Shown: positions 1 to 10,379 of the stretch, in pieces
How positions within the stretch are numbered: the stretch's first letter is position 1
Layout: every line of letters begins with the position of its first letter
DNA from: Hygrophila difformis
Lineage: Eukaryota > Streptophyta > Magnoliopsida > Lamiales > Acanthaceae
DNA length: 64,000 bases
Direction of reading: 5' to 3'
NCBI GenBank assembly: GCA_030278955.1
Contig: JAOANR010000010.1
Coordinates: 21,420,444-21,484,443, forward strand
Notes under the pieces: generated by a model
Databases searched by the model: none
The model's input: only the letters and a program-made list of their open reading frames with translations
What the model was told of the DNA's origin: nothing
Made by a program: the position numbers and the translations under genes

Positions 1-80
1 TATAAATACCCCCACTACTTAATATAAATTACACTATAAATACCCACACTACTTAATATAAATTACACTATAAATATATA
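1..80. repeat. AT-rich tandem duplication
   Basis: Two adjacent 34-bp units (1-34 and 35-68), differing at about one base, begin TATAAATACCC and end AATTACAC. A partial third unit starts at 69. No coding potential was seen. Confidence 0.8.
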
Positions 81-184
81 TATCATATAATGTAGCACGT
101 CCTTTTTTGTAATTACCACATTCCAAAAGCACTTTCATTTTTATTCATCCAAACATATTTTATAGAAAAAGCCGCTTTTCAAAC

Positions 185-440
185 ATTCCATTTAAACACA
201 AAAGTTACATGCTTTTGCTTTTGACTTCTGCTTCTGCTTCTACTTTTGGCTTCTGTTTTTTTCAAAAGTCAATCCAAACGGGCCCTTACATGCTTCTGCT
301 TTTGGCTTTTCACTTCTGCTTCTGCTTTTGGCTTCTACTTTTTCTAAAAGTCAATCCAAACGGGCTCCAAATAGGCTCAAACACTATTTTTTCATTAAAA
401 GTGCTTTTGACATAAGCAAAAGTCAAACGCCCCTTTAATA
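185..440. repeat. Pyrimidine-rich duplicated segment in old flank
   Basis: Runs of CTTTTGCTTCTG-type sequence end twice with the word AAAAGTCAATCCAAACGGG, at about 264-282 and 346-364, about 82 bp apart. A related AGTCAAACGCCCC lies near 422. The layout resembles decayed DNA-transposon termini, but no matched inverted ends or TSD were found. The rest of 440-880 shows nothing recognisable. Confidence 0.5.
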
Positions 441-879
441 GGAGTACATTTTTAATTATAGAAGAGAAGAGAAAATCTTCAAATCCAATTACACTTAATA
501 ATTATTTATATATCTACTTTGAACTTCAAAAGATATAGCTCATCCAAAAAACAAAAAACTTCAAAAGATATACAATAGAAGATTTGCCATAAAATTTTAT
601 AAATTCTTTTCCACCGTAACTTACCGTCCGCCACAACTCACCTTCCGGTCGCCGTTAGAAAAGCAGCCGTGCGGGAAGCATCGTTGGCCGAAACCTGCTG
701 CCTGGAATCGCTCCATCTTGTGGCTGCTTCGGTGTATGCATCTTTTTAGGACATTTTGGCTTCTCAGAGCCAATTCACTCACCTTCCTCTATAACTCACC
801 TGAGAAGGGGGTTTCCCATCAGACCGAGAATTTAAAATTTTGAACGCACAAATGGTTTATTAATTTTAGACGGAATGTC

Positions 880-1200
880 TTCCTCTTATAGATAGAATGT
901 TTTCCTCCTATAGACTTAATGTATTAACATAATGGTTGGAACTCAGGCACAACATGTTTTCCTACTATAAACAGAATGTTTGGAACTTAGGCACTACATA
1001 GATGTAGATAGAATGTTTATATAATTTTATACAGAATGTTTTCATCATATAGACAGAATGTTTTCCTCCCATAGACGTAATGTTTTAATAGAATGATTGG
1101 AACTCAGGCAAAGCATGTTTTCCTCCTATAGACTGAATGTTTTCCTCCTATGGACAGAATATTTTAACATAATGGTTGGAACTCAGGCAGAGCATTTTTT
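880..1200. repeat. Degenerate tandem repeats with word CAGAATGTTTTCCTCC
   Basis: The words CAGAATGTTTTCCTCCTAT and ATGGTTGGAACTCAGGCA alternate several times (the second near 932, 1092 and 1172). Units are imperfect and of variable length. No reading frame is maintained. It looks like an old diverged satellite-like patch. Confidence 0.6.
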
Positions 1201-1356
1201 TTTTTGTTTTTAAACAGAATATATTCTTCATATAGGTGTCTGAAATTCTCTTACCCTAAACCGGGAAGCTAGCTGGCGGCTATAGTGTATGGTTTATTAA
1301 TACCACTCGAAAGAGCTATAATTTATTATCTATTAGTACAAAGTGAAAGAGCTTAC

Positions 1357-1506
1357 CGGGTATGTTCTCATATTCGGCTTCAATGGTGTCTTCAGCATCG
1401 TCTTCTTCCTCCAAAATATTGGTTTCGTTTACCATTGAATTCTCTTCAGTATTTCCCAATATATTATCTTCTTCTTCCTTCAAAATATCTTCTAATTCAC
1501 TCGGTA
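1357..1506 (-). pseudogene. Possible host exon fragment, very acidic, interrupted by element A
   Basis: Read on the minus strand, 1506 down to 1357 is open and encodes a Glu/Asp-rich stretch (ELEDILKEEEDN early, ILEEEDDAEDT later). It is followed at 1356 by a good plant splice-donor match (G|GTAAGC). The upstream side is cut at 1506 by the LTR of element A, so the start is lost. No next exon was recognised toward lower coordinates. It could be chance low-complexity sequence; the splice donor at the end of the frame is the only extra support. Confidence 0.25.
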
Positions 1507-1954
1507 TGTTACACCCAGGATTTGATAACCCAGGCCGGGATGCCACCGCCATACCTCACTAGCAAAACACGACATTTCGAGCTCGCCAAGGAGATGCAAG
1601 GCTTATGGGTACTTAAAAGATTTAAATACATTTTAAATATGAGTCCGGAATAATAATAATTAATTTCAAAATACGAGATAATCATCATCCATGCACGGAA
1701 TAGAGTAAATAATGCAGCGGAAAGTAATCGCGGCCAACATGGCCAAAACTCGGGTTTAACAGGCCCGATTTAAACAGTGTTAAAATGCAAGAAATGAAAG
1801 TGTTCATGAAAAGTTTTCCCCCAATGCATGAGCATGCATCACTCGACATACTCTGTAAAAGAAAAATAGCAACGGGATTATCAGTATAAGAAATACTGAG
1901 TAAGTCAATTCCTAACAAAACAATTAAGGGGTTACATGTGTTTAATTAAAAATT

Positions 1955-3193
1955 GAGGTAATAACTAAAATAGGCCACCAGAAGGAGTCATTTCCACGTT
2001 TGGTCCACGATATTTTGATTTAGAGAAATAGGCCATTGGAAGGATTTTGGGCTTGACTTTAGGCCATTGGGCTGGAATTCGGGCTGCGATGGCCTAAAAG
2101 TGGAAATGACTCCTTCTGGTGGCCTATTTTAGTTTTTTTGAATTATTTTTTATTTTATGTAACTAAAATAAATAATACTCATTCTATGCCATTATTTGTG
2201 TCTTACTTTCTTTTTTTCTTGTTCCAACATTTTTTATTTCATTTCCATTTTAAAATAATTAAAAATTAATTGTCAAACATTTCCATGTCCGAAAAAATCA
2301 TTGCATTTAATACTAATTATTCCTATATAAAATACCATGTCTGAAAATTTTGGATACTTATAATAAAACTTGTTTATTTTTACTTTATAATTTATTTGAA
2401 TATGTATTTTTTTTACTTATTTTATAATATATTTGAATTAATTTTTATTTTATTTTTTATATTACTCCCTCCGTCCTATTAATAGTGTTAAAAAGGTAAC
2501 TTAAAAATTTATATAATGTGATTGTAATGAGTTATAATTTTAATTTTTTTGAGGAGCCATTGGAGGCCTGGAATGGGTGGTGGGAGCTCAAACGAAACAA
2601 ATAGGTGGGAGCCCAAACCAAACGATTACAAAGGGAACAAATGGGAGGGATGGGGGCCGAGTGGTGATTCCAACCCCCAACCTATAGGTTGGGGGTTGGG
2701 GGACTTGCCACTGGAGTAAGTCTCCAACCCCCCAATTTTAATTTATTTATTTATTTGTGATTTACTGATATGTGGTTGTAGAGTGGACTGGAATTATTAA
2801 TGGTAGTGGGTAATTTGAAAGTTTAATATATTTATTTATTAATGTTAAGTGATGGGTAGGTTTGACGATTAATATTTAATTTTTTTAAATGAAAATGAAA
2901 TATATAAAAATATTGGAACAAGAAAAAAGAAAGAAAGTATGACATAAATAATGACACAAAATGAGTATTATTTATTTTAATTACATAAAATAAAAAAAAT
3001 AATTGAAAAAAACTAAAATAGGCCACTAGAAGTAGTCATTTCCATTTTTAGGCCATCGCGGCCCGAATTCCAATCCAATAATGGCCTAAATTCAGGACCG
3101 AAATCCTTCTAATGGCCTATTTTCCTAAATCAAAATATTGTGGCCCAAAAGTGGAAATGACTGCTTCTGGTGGCCTATTTTAGTTATTACCTC
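1955..3193. mobile_element. Non-autonomous Mutator/foldback-like DNA element, 1239 bp
   Basis: It is flanked by a perfect 9-bp TSD, TTAAAAATT (1946-1954 and 3194-3202). The uninterrupted site is seen in the other LTR of A near 19315. Ends are GAGGTAATAACTAAAATAGG and its complement. Each end is itself an inverted-repeat module: a word around CTAAAATAGGCCACCAGAAG occurs near 1967, inverted near 2098, forward again near 3007 and inverted near 3152, so four copies in all. No transposase is encoded. The 9-bp TSD fits Mutator-like elements; the long folded ends also fit foldback elements. Confidence 0.85.
2670..2699. repeat. Perfect 30-bp palindrome in the DNA element
   Basis: CCAACCCCCAACCTA is followed directly by its exact complement, with no loop. 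The right half continues into GGTTGGGGGTTGGGGG, which has G-quadruplex potential. Confidence 0.9.
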
Positions 3194-3411
3194 TTAAAAA
3201 TTAGATTTTTCATGCATAACTGAAAATAATTTAAAATTAATAGACTACTTGCAGCGGAAGAGTATGATCATTATACAAGACTGGAGTACGAAATTTCAAG
3301 GCATAATTTAAAAGTATAATTTAAAAGCGTGGTAAATAAATACAATTTAATTAAATACACACACGAGTCTTTTAATATTATCCCGCTAACTAAGAAGAGG
3401 ACACCACACCA

Positions 3412-3604
3412 GGGAGATCACTAACGAGGCAATCTCGAATCATAGGACTACTAACGAGGCAGTCCAAATAAATGGGAGACCACTAACGAGGCAGTCTCAA
3501 TAATCGTAGAACCACTAACGAGGCAGTCCAAATAAACACAACGCGCGAGATCACTAACGAGGCAATCCCAGATAGTAGGGAGACCACTAACGAGGCAGTC
3601 TCAA
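3412..3604. repeat. Hairpin minisatellite in LTR of A (left copy), six units
   Basis: Six units spaced about 30-42 bp apart share the loop CACTAACGAGGCA. Short flanking arms pair and vary together: GAGAT/ATCTC, GGACT/AGTCC, GAGAC/GTCTC. The same array is at 19532-19725 in the other LTR. Confidence 0.85.
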
Positions 3605-3807
3605 AATAATAGTATGAAGATCGGCTCAGCCTAGTGAACGGGATTTTTCGAAAGTTTATGTTTCGTCGTAAACAAGAGATTCGATATCGCAATTTATAGT
3701 TCGAGTTTTCTCAAGTTCGAAAAATCCAATTCGTCACAGATTACGGCCTTTTAAATTAAAAATTCATCTTTTAATAAAAAATTGTGAAATTTACACAGTA
3801 GCTCAAG

Positions 3808-4560
3808 GACACCTATATGAACAACTTTCATGTTTCGAGTTTTGGGAAATAAGATTTCGAAGTGGGTCAAATTTCGAGTTTATTGCAAGAAAAGTTTTCT
3901 ACTAGAAAGGCCAAATCCGATACAGTCTAGTCCAACACATATAAAAAATTCAATTCAAGTCCAATAAATCCGAAATTTTTAGAGGTTGTAGATGACACCT
4001 TAATGAACAACTTTTGTGTTTTAAGTTTTTGGAAATAATGAGATTCAAGTGTTCAAAAATCGCTCACTAAACACTGCCCACGCATGATTTTAAAAATTGG
4101 TGTGACACAGTTTCAGATTTCATTCGTTTTAGCATATCAAATGAACTTCAAAATTTATGAAATTTTATATGCATGATCTAGATATAAATATCACAACTTT
4201 TTTTTTTTTTACAAATGTAAGTTTGGTTCGGTCTAGAAATGGATGAAAAACATACATCAATTCGAATTATAAAAACTGTCAAGGTTTCGAGCGTTCGATT
4301 TTTACACAGAAACTTTACGTCACGTTTTGGGGTACCAAATCTTTATGGAAATAGCTGAAATTTTGACACAAGGTAGATCACGGTCTTATGAACAAACTCT
4401 ATGTTGAAAAGTTTTTGGTTTGAATTCCCGAAGATAGGGTTTTAGCCGATTTACTGAATTTGGTCGAAAAGAGGGTTTTTGAAATCCGATTTTAGTTACG
4501 AGTCTAGATCTTTTATTTTAAACGACAAGGAACCACAAAAATTGTAGAGTAAGGTCTTGA
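3808..4560 (-). repeat. Degenerate repeats of about 183-bp period in LTR of A
   Basis: Related words (such as GACACCTNNATGAACAACTTT or GTTGTAGATGACACC) recur near 3808, 3994, 4173, 4374 and 4541, with spacings of about 186, 179, 201 and 167 bp. Solo LTR G has similar words near 17643 and 17827. The period is close to nucleosome spacing. Confidence 0.55.
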
Positions 4561-5004
4561 CTTACTTAGTTAGAGAATAGGATTGTTGTGGGGGCTTTTC
4601 GAACATCCTAGGGTCGCGACGAACGGCCAACTTCTCCGATCTCTTCTTGTTCGTCCCCCGACGTGAGTTTGTAACAAGGAAAAGAATGTTAGATTTCGAG
4701 TTCTTGAGATCTATGGACGAATTAAACACTGTAATACAACTTATCAAGGTCCTAGAGGGCCGAGGCTTCATCCCGATCATCCCGTCTTTGCCGGAATCCT
4801 TGCCGGAAGTGAACTCGAAGGGTTTTTGGCTTGGAGAGGAAGAATGAGGGAGAGCAACTTTTGTTTTCTGTAAAAAGGGGGATGGGGGCGTCCCAATCCC
4901 GACTTTTGGCCTTTCCTAAGGCTGTGATCCGCTTGCATTCGATAGGGATCGGATTTTTGGCAAGAAAATCACCATGGAAGGAAAGTTTACACCTTCTGCA
5001 CCTC

Positions 5005-5135
5005 TGGCGCGGTGGTGGCGCGCACGTATGCTTTTGTCCGCGCGAAATACGCGCGATCTAACCTTGGACGCGTCACCCTTGTTTCGCGCGGTGGCCGCGC
5101 GTGCGCGCGTGGAGGGCGTGCGGTGCCCGGTTTGG
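5005..5135. promoter_or_regulatory. CpG-rich palindromic patch in U3 of element A
   Basis: Dense GCGCG words (TGGCGCGCACG, TCCGCGCGAAATACGCGCG, GTGGCCGCGCGTGCGCGCG) lie in the U3 half of the LTR, unlike the AT-rich surroundings. A comparable patch occurs in solo LTR G upstream of its TATA box. A regulatory role is inferred. Confidence 0.45.
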
Positions 5136-5408
5136 CCGGTTCGAGTGGTTCGTGTGGTCCGTCGGGTCTTTTCTTCTTTTCTTTGTCGGTTTTCTATCCT
5201 CTATATTTTCGGTTCAACTTTTTCGGGTCATTTCTGGGTCGAGATTCCTATCTTAAATTTATTATGAACTCGGGTTAATGTTCATAACACTCCCGTGCAA
5301 TAATTTATTTAATTAAATTATTTCCGACTTCACGGGTTCTCGGAATTTAAATTCTCTCGTTCTCGAATTTAATCTCCGTTTCTCTTAACAAATTTCCCGA
5401 GTATTACA

Positions 5409-5425
5409 GTCTACCCCCCTTAAGA
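5409..5425 (-). other. Polypurine tract of element A
   Basis: The minus-strand sequence CTTAAGGGGGGTAGAC directly abuts the 3' LTR start (TGTAATACTCGGG). This is the expected plus-strand DNA primer site for reverse transcription. Confidence 0.8.
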
Positions 5426-5426
5426 A

Positions 5427-5655
5427 TAAACTTCATCCTCGAAGTTGTGTTTCGGTTTTTCTCGAGTTAAACGTTTGGATGCTTTCGGTTATGATATTAT
5501 TTTGTGACTGAACTTAGAATTTAGATTTCCAAGCTGCCTACATACCCTGTGAAGGGATCAAGTCATAATGTAGTTCAAAACAATTTGAATTTATTTTTCT
5601 CGGGTGTTATATCCTCCCCCTTAAGAATACAGTTATGTCCCCATAACTGTGGTCG
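5427..5655 (-). repeat. Second PPT-like block with paired hairpins, element A
   Basis: A second purine run (minus strand CTTAAGGGGGAGGAT, near 5610-5625) resembles the true PPT. Each run is flanked by a hairpin: AACTTC/GAAGTT near 5429-5446 and AGTTATG/CATAACT near 5629-5648. It looks like a duplicated 'PPT plus hairpin' module. Confidence 0.55.
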
Positions 5656-5657
5656 GG

Positions 5658-7526
5658 TCATCTTGGAAAAAGGGCCGGGTATCGTTGTTTAATATCGGCT
5701 TCCAATTCCCATGTCGCCGTTTCCGCCTCGTGGTTTGACCACAGAACCTTGACCATCTTTACAGCTTTATTCCTTGTTATTATTTCCTTGTAGTCGAGTA
5801 TTTGTGCTGGGATTTCTTCGTAGGTTAGATCATCGTCCAATTCGATTACATCTGGTTGGAGTACATGTGCCGGGTCGGGCACATACTTCTTCAATTGGGA
5901 GACGTGAAACACATTGTGGACACGTGCTAACTGTGGCGGCAATGCTAGCCGATACGCTAGATTTCCCACTCTTTCTAGGATCTCATATGGTCCTATGTAT
6001 CGTGGACTCAATTTCCTCCGCTTGCCAAAGCGTATCACACCCTTCATTGGTGATACCTTCAGCATAACCTTATCGCCGATTTGAAACTCCAAGTCTTGCT
6101 GTCTCACGTCTGCATAACTCTTTTGCCGGTCTTGGGCGGCTCTCATCTTCCCTTGGATGACCTTGATTTGTTGAGCCATGTCCTCAACAAGTTGTGCTCC
6201 AACTACCACCGTCCTATCGCTCTCTTCCCAGCTCAATGGACTTCGACACTTGCGTCCATACAGTGCCTCAAAGGGTGCCATGCCGATGCTAGCATGGTAG
6301 CTGTTGTTGTAGGAAAACTCGATCAAAGGTAGATGATTTTCCCAACTTCCCTTAAACTCCAGTACACATGCCCTTAGCATGTCCTCCAACGTTTGGATCG
6401 TTCTCTCTGTCTGTCCATCCGTCATGGGGTGGAATGCGGTACTCATCTTTATTTGTGTACCGAGAGCTTCTTGCAGTTTTGTCCAAAAATGAGAGACAAA
6501 TCTGCTGTCTCTATCCGAGATGATGTCATGTGGTACTCCATGCCGACGTACTACATTGTCGACATACGCCCTTTCCAGTTGGTCCATTGACCAAGTGTCT
6601 TTCATCGGGATAAATATGGCAGCTTTCGTCAACCTGTCCACGATCACCCAGATTTTATTCATCCCTTTCGGTGACCGCGGTAACCCCGAAATGAAATCCA
6701 TCGAAATGCTATCCCATTTCCACTTCGGGATTTCCAATGATTGCACCAGTCCTAGGGGTTTTTGGCGTACTGCCTTGATCTTCTGGCAGGTGAGGCACCT
6801 CGCCACAAACTCGGCTACCTCTCTTTTCATGTTCGACCACCAATAGTTCTTCTTTAGCTCCTTGTACAGCTTGTCGCCTCCGGGATGAACCGAGTAAGGG
6901 GTGTTATGGCCTTCCTCCATCACTTTTTGCTTCAGGTCAACGCGATTTCGTGGTATACACCACCTTCCCTTGAAGCGGATGCTTCCGTCTTCATGAATTT
7001 TAAAATCCATTGCCTTTCCTTCGGCAATGCTCTTCCTAATTTCTTCCAACTTCTCATCACCTGATTGGGCGAGTCGTATTTCATCGAATATGGTAGGTCC
7101 CACAACCATCGTGTTGATGACTTCGTTTACTGTGCCAGAATGTACCAACTCTAGACTCAGTTGCGCCAAGTCTCTGTACAACTCGGCCGGTATCACAAGT
7201 GAATTCGCCACGTGTTGAGACTTTCGACTCAAGGCATCGGCGACTACATTGGCTTTTCCTTCGTGATAAGCAATCTCCAGGTCATAATCCTTGATCAGTT
7301 CCAACCATATCCTTTGCCTCAAATTCAGCTCTCTTTGCGTGAATATATACTTGAGGCTCTTATGGTCGGTGAACATCCGACACTTTCGCCCATAGAGATA
7401 ATGTCTCCATATTTTTAAGGCGAACACGACTGCGGCCAGTTCTAAGTCGTGTGTCAGGTAGTTCTCCTCGTGTGGTTTTAGTTGACGCGATGCATATGCT
7501 ATAACCCTTTGATCTTGCATCAACAC
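5658..7526 (-). pseudogene. Element A pol: RNase H remainder, integrase, chromodomain
   Basis: A 622-codon open frame. Residues 1-100 are the C-terminal RNase H part ([11 protein letters not shown], then VVADALSR). The integrase HHCC zinc-binding region is near 207-247, and the catalytic triad is D277 (SMDFISG), D338 (ISDRD) and E374 (GQTERT), a DD35E arrangement. The C-terminus (about 568-622, with VKVLWSNHE and ATWELEADI) is a chromodomain of the type in Tekay/Del chromoviruses, thought to steer integration to heterochromatin. This section itself is intact, but it is separated from RT by a deletion at 7526-7568 that removes the first RNase H catalytic Asp region, so the polyprotein is broken. 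Confidence 0.9.
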
Positions 7527-8077
7527 GATGGTAACGCCTCGAAGTCACCATCCTCCGATGGTAACGCCAATACTGGCGCTGTGGTAAGTCGTTTCTTCAA
7601 ATCTTGGAATGCGGCCTCACACTCACTGGTCCAGTCGTATTTTGCCCCTTTCTTCAACAGCTGGGTCAACGGGCGTGCGATTTTCGAGAAATCCTTTACA
7701 AATCGCCTATAGTACCCTGCCAGTCCAAGAAAACTTCTTATCTCTGTTGGATTCTTCGGTGGCACCCACTCGGTCACTGCCGAGATCTTCGCCGGATCTA
7801 CTGCCACTCCATTGGCATATACTATATGCCCAAGAAATGCTACTTCTTTTAACCAAAAGTCGCATTTGGACAGGTTACCATACAACTGATTTACTCGTAG
7901 AATCCCTAACACTTTGTGCAAGTGCTCGGAATGTTCCTCTTCGCTTTTCGAGTAGATCAGAATGTCATCTATAAACACCACTACGCATTGATCTAATAGC
8001 TCTCGAAATACATTGTTCATGAGAGTCATGAACATAGATGGGGCGTTAGTTAGCCCGAATGATAACACCGTGAACTC
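7520..8077 (-). pseudogene. Element A pol: central RT segment, frame-shifted
   Basis: This continues the RT begun at higher coordinates but in another frame, after a one-base loss beside the TAG near 8077. It carries FGLTNAPS, the catalytic FIDD (about 7964-7975), LGHIVYANG and the thumb/connection segment [17 protein letters not shown]. It ends at a junction where GGCGTTACCATCG is duplicated 30 bp apart (7526-7538 and 7556-7568 on the plus strand). The sequence expected there (YSDAS-type RNase H start) is missing. It is a dead copy. Confidence 0.85.
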
Positions 8078-10132
8078 TAGTGTCCGTAGCGAGTCCTGAA
8101 CGTCGTCTTTGGGATGTCCTTCTCGGTGATCCTCAATTGGTGATATCCAGAACGCAGGTCGATCTTTGAGAATACCGTAGCTCCCTTCAGTTGGTCGAAT
8201 AAATCTTCGATCCTGGGCAACGGGTACTTGTTCTTGACGGTGACTTGATTAAGCCCTCTATAATCGATGCATAGTCGTAAACCCCTGTCTTTCTTCTTAA
8301 CAAATAAGACCGGTGCTCCCCATGGGGACGTGCTCGGCCTAATGTATCCCTTCTCCAACAACTCCTCGAGTTGTTCCCTTAGTTCCTTCATTTCCAGTGG
8401 CGCCATGCGGTAAGGAGCTTTTGAGACAGGTTCCGTTCCCGGAATGAGATCTATGGTGAATTCAAGATCTCTCTCAGGTGGCATGCCGGGAACGTCTTCA
8501 GGAAACACATCCGGGTATTCCCTCACCACCGGAATGTTGTCTACCTTGACTCCTTCAGCTTCAAGGTTATGAATGTAGCACGCATATAACGCGTAACCCT
8601 TACGCATTAAGCTACATAACTTGAGGGCGTTGACTATCTTGTTAGACTTCTTAGGGGGTTGGGAGTAGAAGATGACTCTCTTCTCCCTACTCTTTGATAG
8701 CGTGATCTTTTGCTTTTGGCATTCGATCACGGCCTCATATCGGGTTAACCAATCCATCCCTCGTATGACGTCAAAGTCTCTGACGTTAAACTCTACCAAG
8801 TTCGCGAAAAACTCTACGTTTTTTATTACTCCAGGTATTCCGTTGTAACGCTTAGAGCATGCTATTACTTCTCCAGAAGGCAGTTGGATTCCTAAGCTAA
8901 TCATCTCGCACTTAGGTAGATCTAGTTCAGATACAACTCTCGAAGATATAATTGAACAACTGGCTCCGGCATCAAATAAAACTCTAAGTGGAGTACTTAG
9001 GACATGAAAGGTACCTGCCATCACATCACCCTGTGCGGGTATATCGGCCTGGTTGATCACGTTCAACCTCTCCATTGGCCTCCCTTGATTGGCCGGCTGG
9101 TTTTGATTCGGATTTGGATTTTGTTGCTGGTTTAGCGGGCGCTGGTTTTGATTTTGATTTGGAGGGCGTTGGTTCGGATTCTGAGGAGGCCGATATCCCT
9201 GATTGTTGTCGTTCTTGCCTCCTTGGTTGAACGGCTCATTGGGTCCAGTGACCAAATCCTCCCTCTTCGTGATGTTCTCGAGTCGGGTTCGACATTCCTC
9301 CCTCCGATGGCCAATACGGCCGCACCGGAAACATTCGCCAAACTGAGGGCATCTCCTCACCAGATGTGTCCTGCCACACCTCGGGCACGGTGGCACTCGT
9401 CCTCCTTGGTTGAAATTCCGACCATCGTTGTTATGAATATTCCTATTCGGGCCTCCCCGAAAGTTGTCCCCACTAGTAGTGTTGCCAGTCCTGTTGTCTC
9501 GGTTTCTTTTGTCCGGTCCTTGTGATCCTCGGCTGGATTCCCCAACAGTTTTCCTCTTTAGCTGTTGTACTCGTGCGACTGCTACCGCACGGTCGTAGAC
9601 AGCTTGCAGGTCCGGATAGCTAACTCCGGTGATCACCTCCCAAATTGACAAGTTCAGTCCCATTTCGAATTTTTGTGCTTTCTCCCCATCCGTGGGTACC
9701 ATCCGAGGCGCGAATCTCACCAATTCCTTAAACCGAGCATAATATTCTTGAACAGATTTTTCCCCTTGCTTCAGGGACAGGAACTCTTCGTACAGCGCTG
9801 CCTTAGCACTCATGGGGTAGAAGCGCTCCCTGAGTAACTCCATAAACTCATTCCATGAGTAAGGTTCGTCGTCTTCGCTGAGTTTCCCCTGGGCAGCCTG
9901 CCACCAGTCATCGGCCTCGCCTCCCAGATAGTACGAAGCCACGTGAACCTTCTCTCCTTCCGGGCATCTTACCGTATTCAGTAATTTGTCAAAGGTCCTT
10001 AACCACTCCTCGAGCTTAGTCGGGTCTTCCTCACCGACATAGTAAGGAGGTCGGTAGGGATTCACCGACGCCAAGTAGTTGATCCTTGCTTCCGGCGGTG
10101 GTGCCGCGGCAGCTCCGCCCTGGTTAATGTAA
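8078..10132 (-). pseudogene. Element A gag (most), protease, start of RT
   Basis: The frame contains the retrotransposon Gag domain ([28 protein letters not shown]), an Asn/Gln/Pro-rich linker and two zinc knuckles ([13 protein letters not shown] and [14 protein letters not shown]). The aspartic protease signature is FDAGAS, followed by RT to TTFRTRYGH, where TAG stops it at 8077. The open frame runs nine codons further into solo LTR E, but those codons are not Gag. The true upstream part is at 14708-14886. Joining across the TSD keeps the frame (A-Y-I-N-Q), so the break comes from the E insertion alone. Confidence 0.9.
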
Positions 10133-10287
10133 TGAAACTTTTGACAATTTCCTACCACGAGTATTTTTCTAAAATATAATCCCGGTTTAGGTTTTATTAA
10201 AGAAACCGATTTATAAAGATGGAGTTGGGATTAAGGATAAATTTATAGGTTGTCACATTTTTATATACTCATGTAGGAAACTGTGCC

Positions 10288-10379
10288 CCCGAAAGCGCAC
10301 GGTGTCAAAAATTGCAGTAATTTATAGTAAGACCGGACCATTCACTGGAGGATGTGCGATAGAAGCAGGGCCCACGTCG
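10288..10379 (-). promoter_or_regulatory. Conserved LTR block (copy in E)
   Basis: A block of about 92 bp, starting CCGAAAGCGCACGGTGTC and ending GGGCCCACGTCG, is kept almost unchanged in E, D (21058), C (26697, inverted orientation) and F, while nearby LTR sequence diverges. Function unknown. Confidence 0.7.

Larger units (their letters stand above)
1507..5408 (-). repeat. 3' LTR of element A
   Basis: On the plus strand it starts TGTTACACCC and ends GAGTATTACA, giving TG...CA on the minus strand. It aligns with the right copy (16257-16364 plus 18977-20688). Length is 3902 bp, or about 2654 bp without the DNA element and one TSD copy at 1955-3202. It contains a hairpin-forming minisatellite (3412-3604), about 183-bp periodic repeats (3808-4560) and a CpG-rich palindromic patch (5005-5135). 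Confidence 0.9.

Noticed and set aside
2461..2500. Stowaway MITE terminus (CTCCCTCCGTCC at 2464)
   Set aside because: No matching inverted end or TA duplication was found in the following 300 bp; at best a truncated relic.
4562..5278. Small ORFs in the LTR of A (for example 4647-4847 and 5012-5278)
   Set aside because: They lie in CpG-rich or repetitive LTR sequence, have no domain, and are not supported by a second copy.
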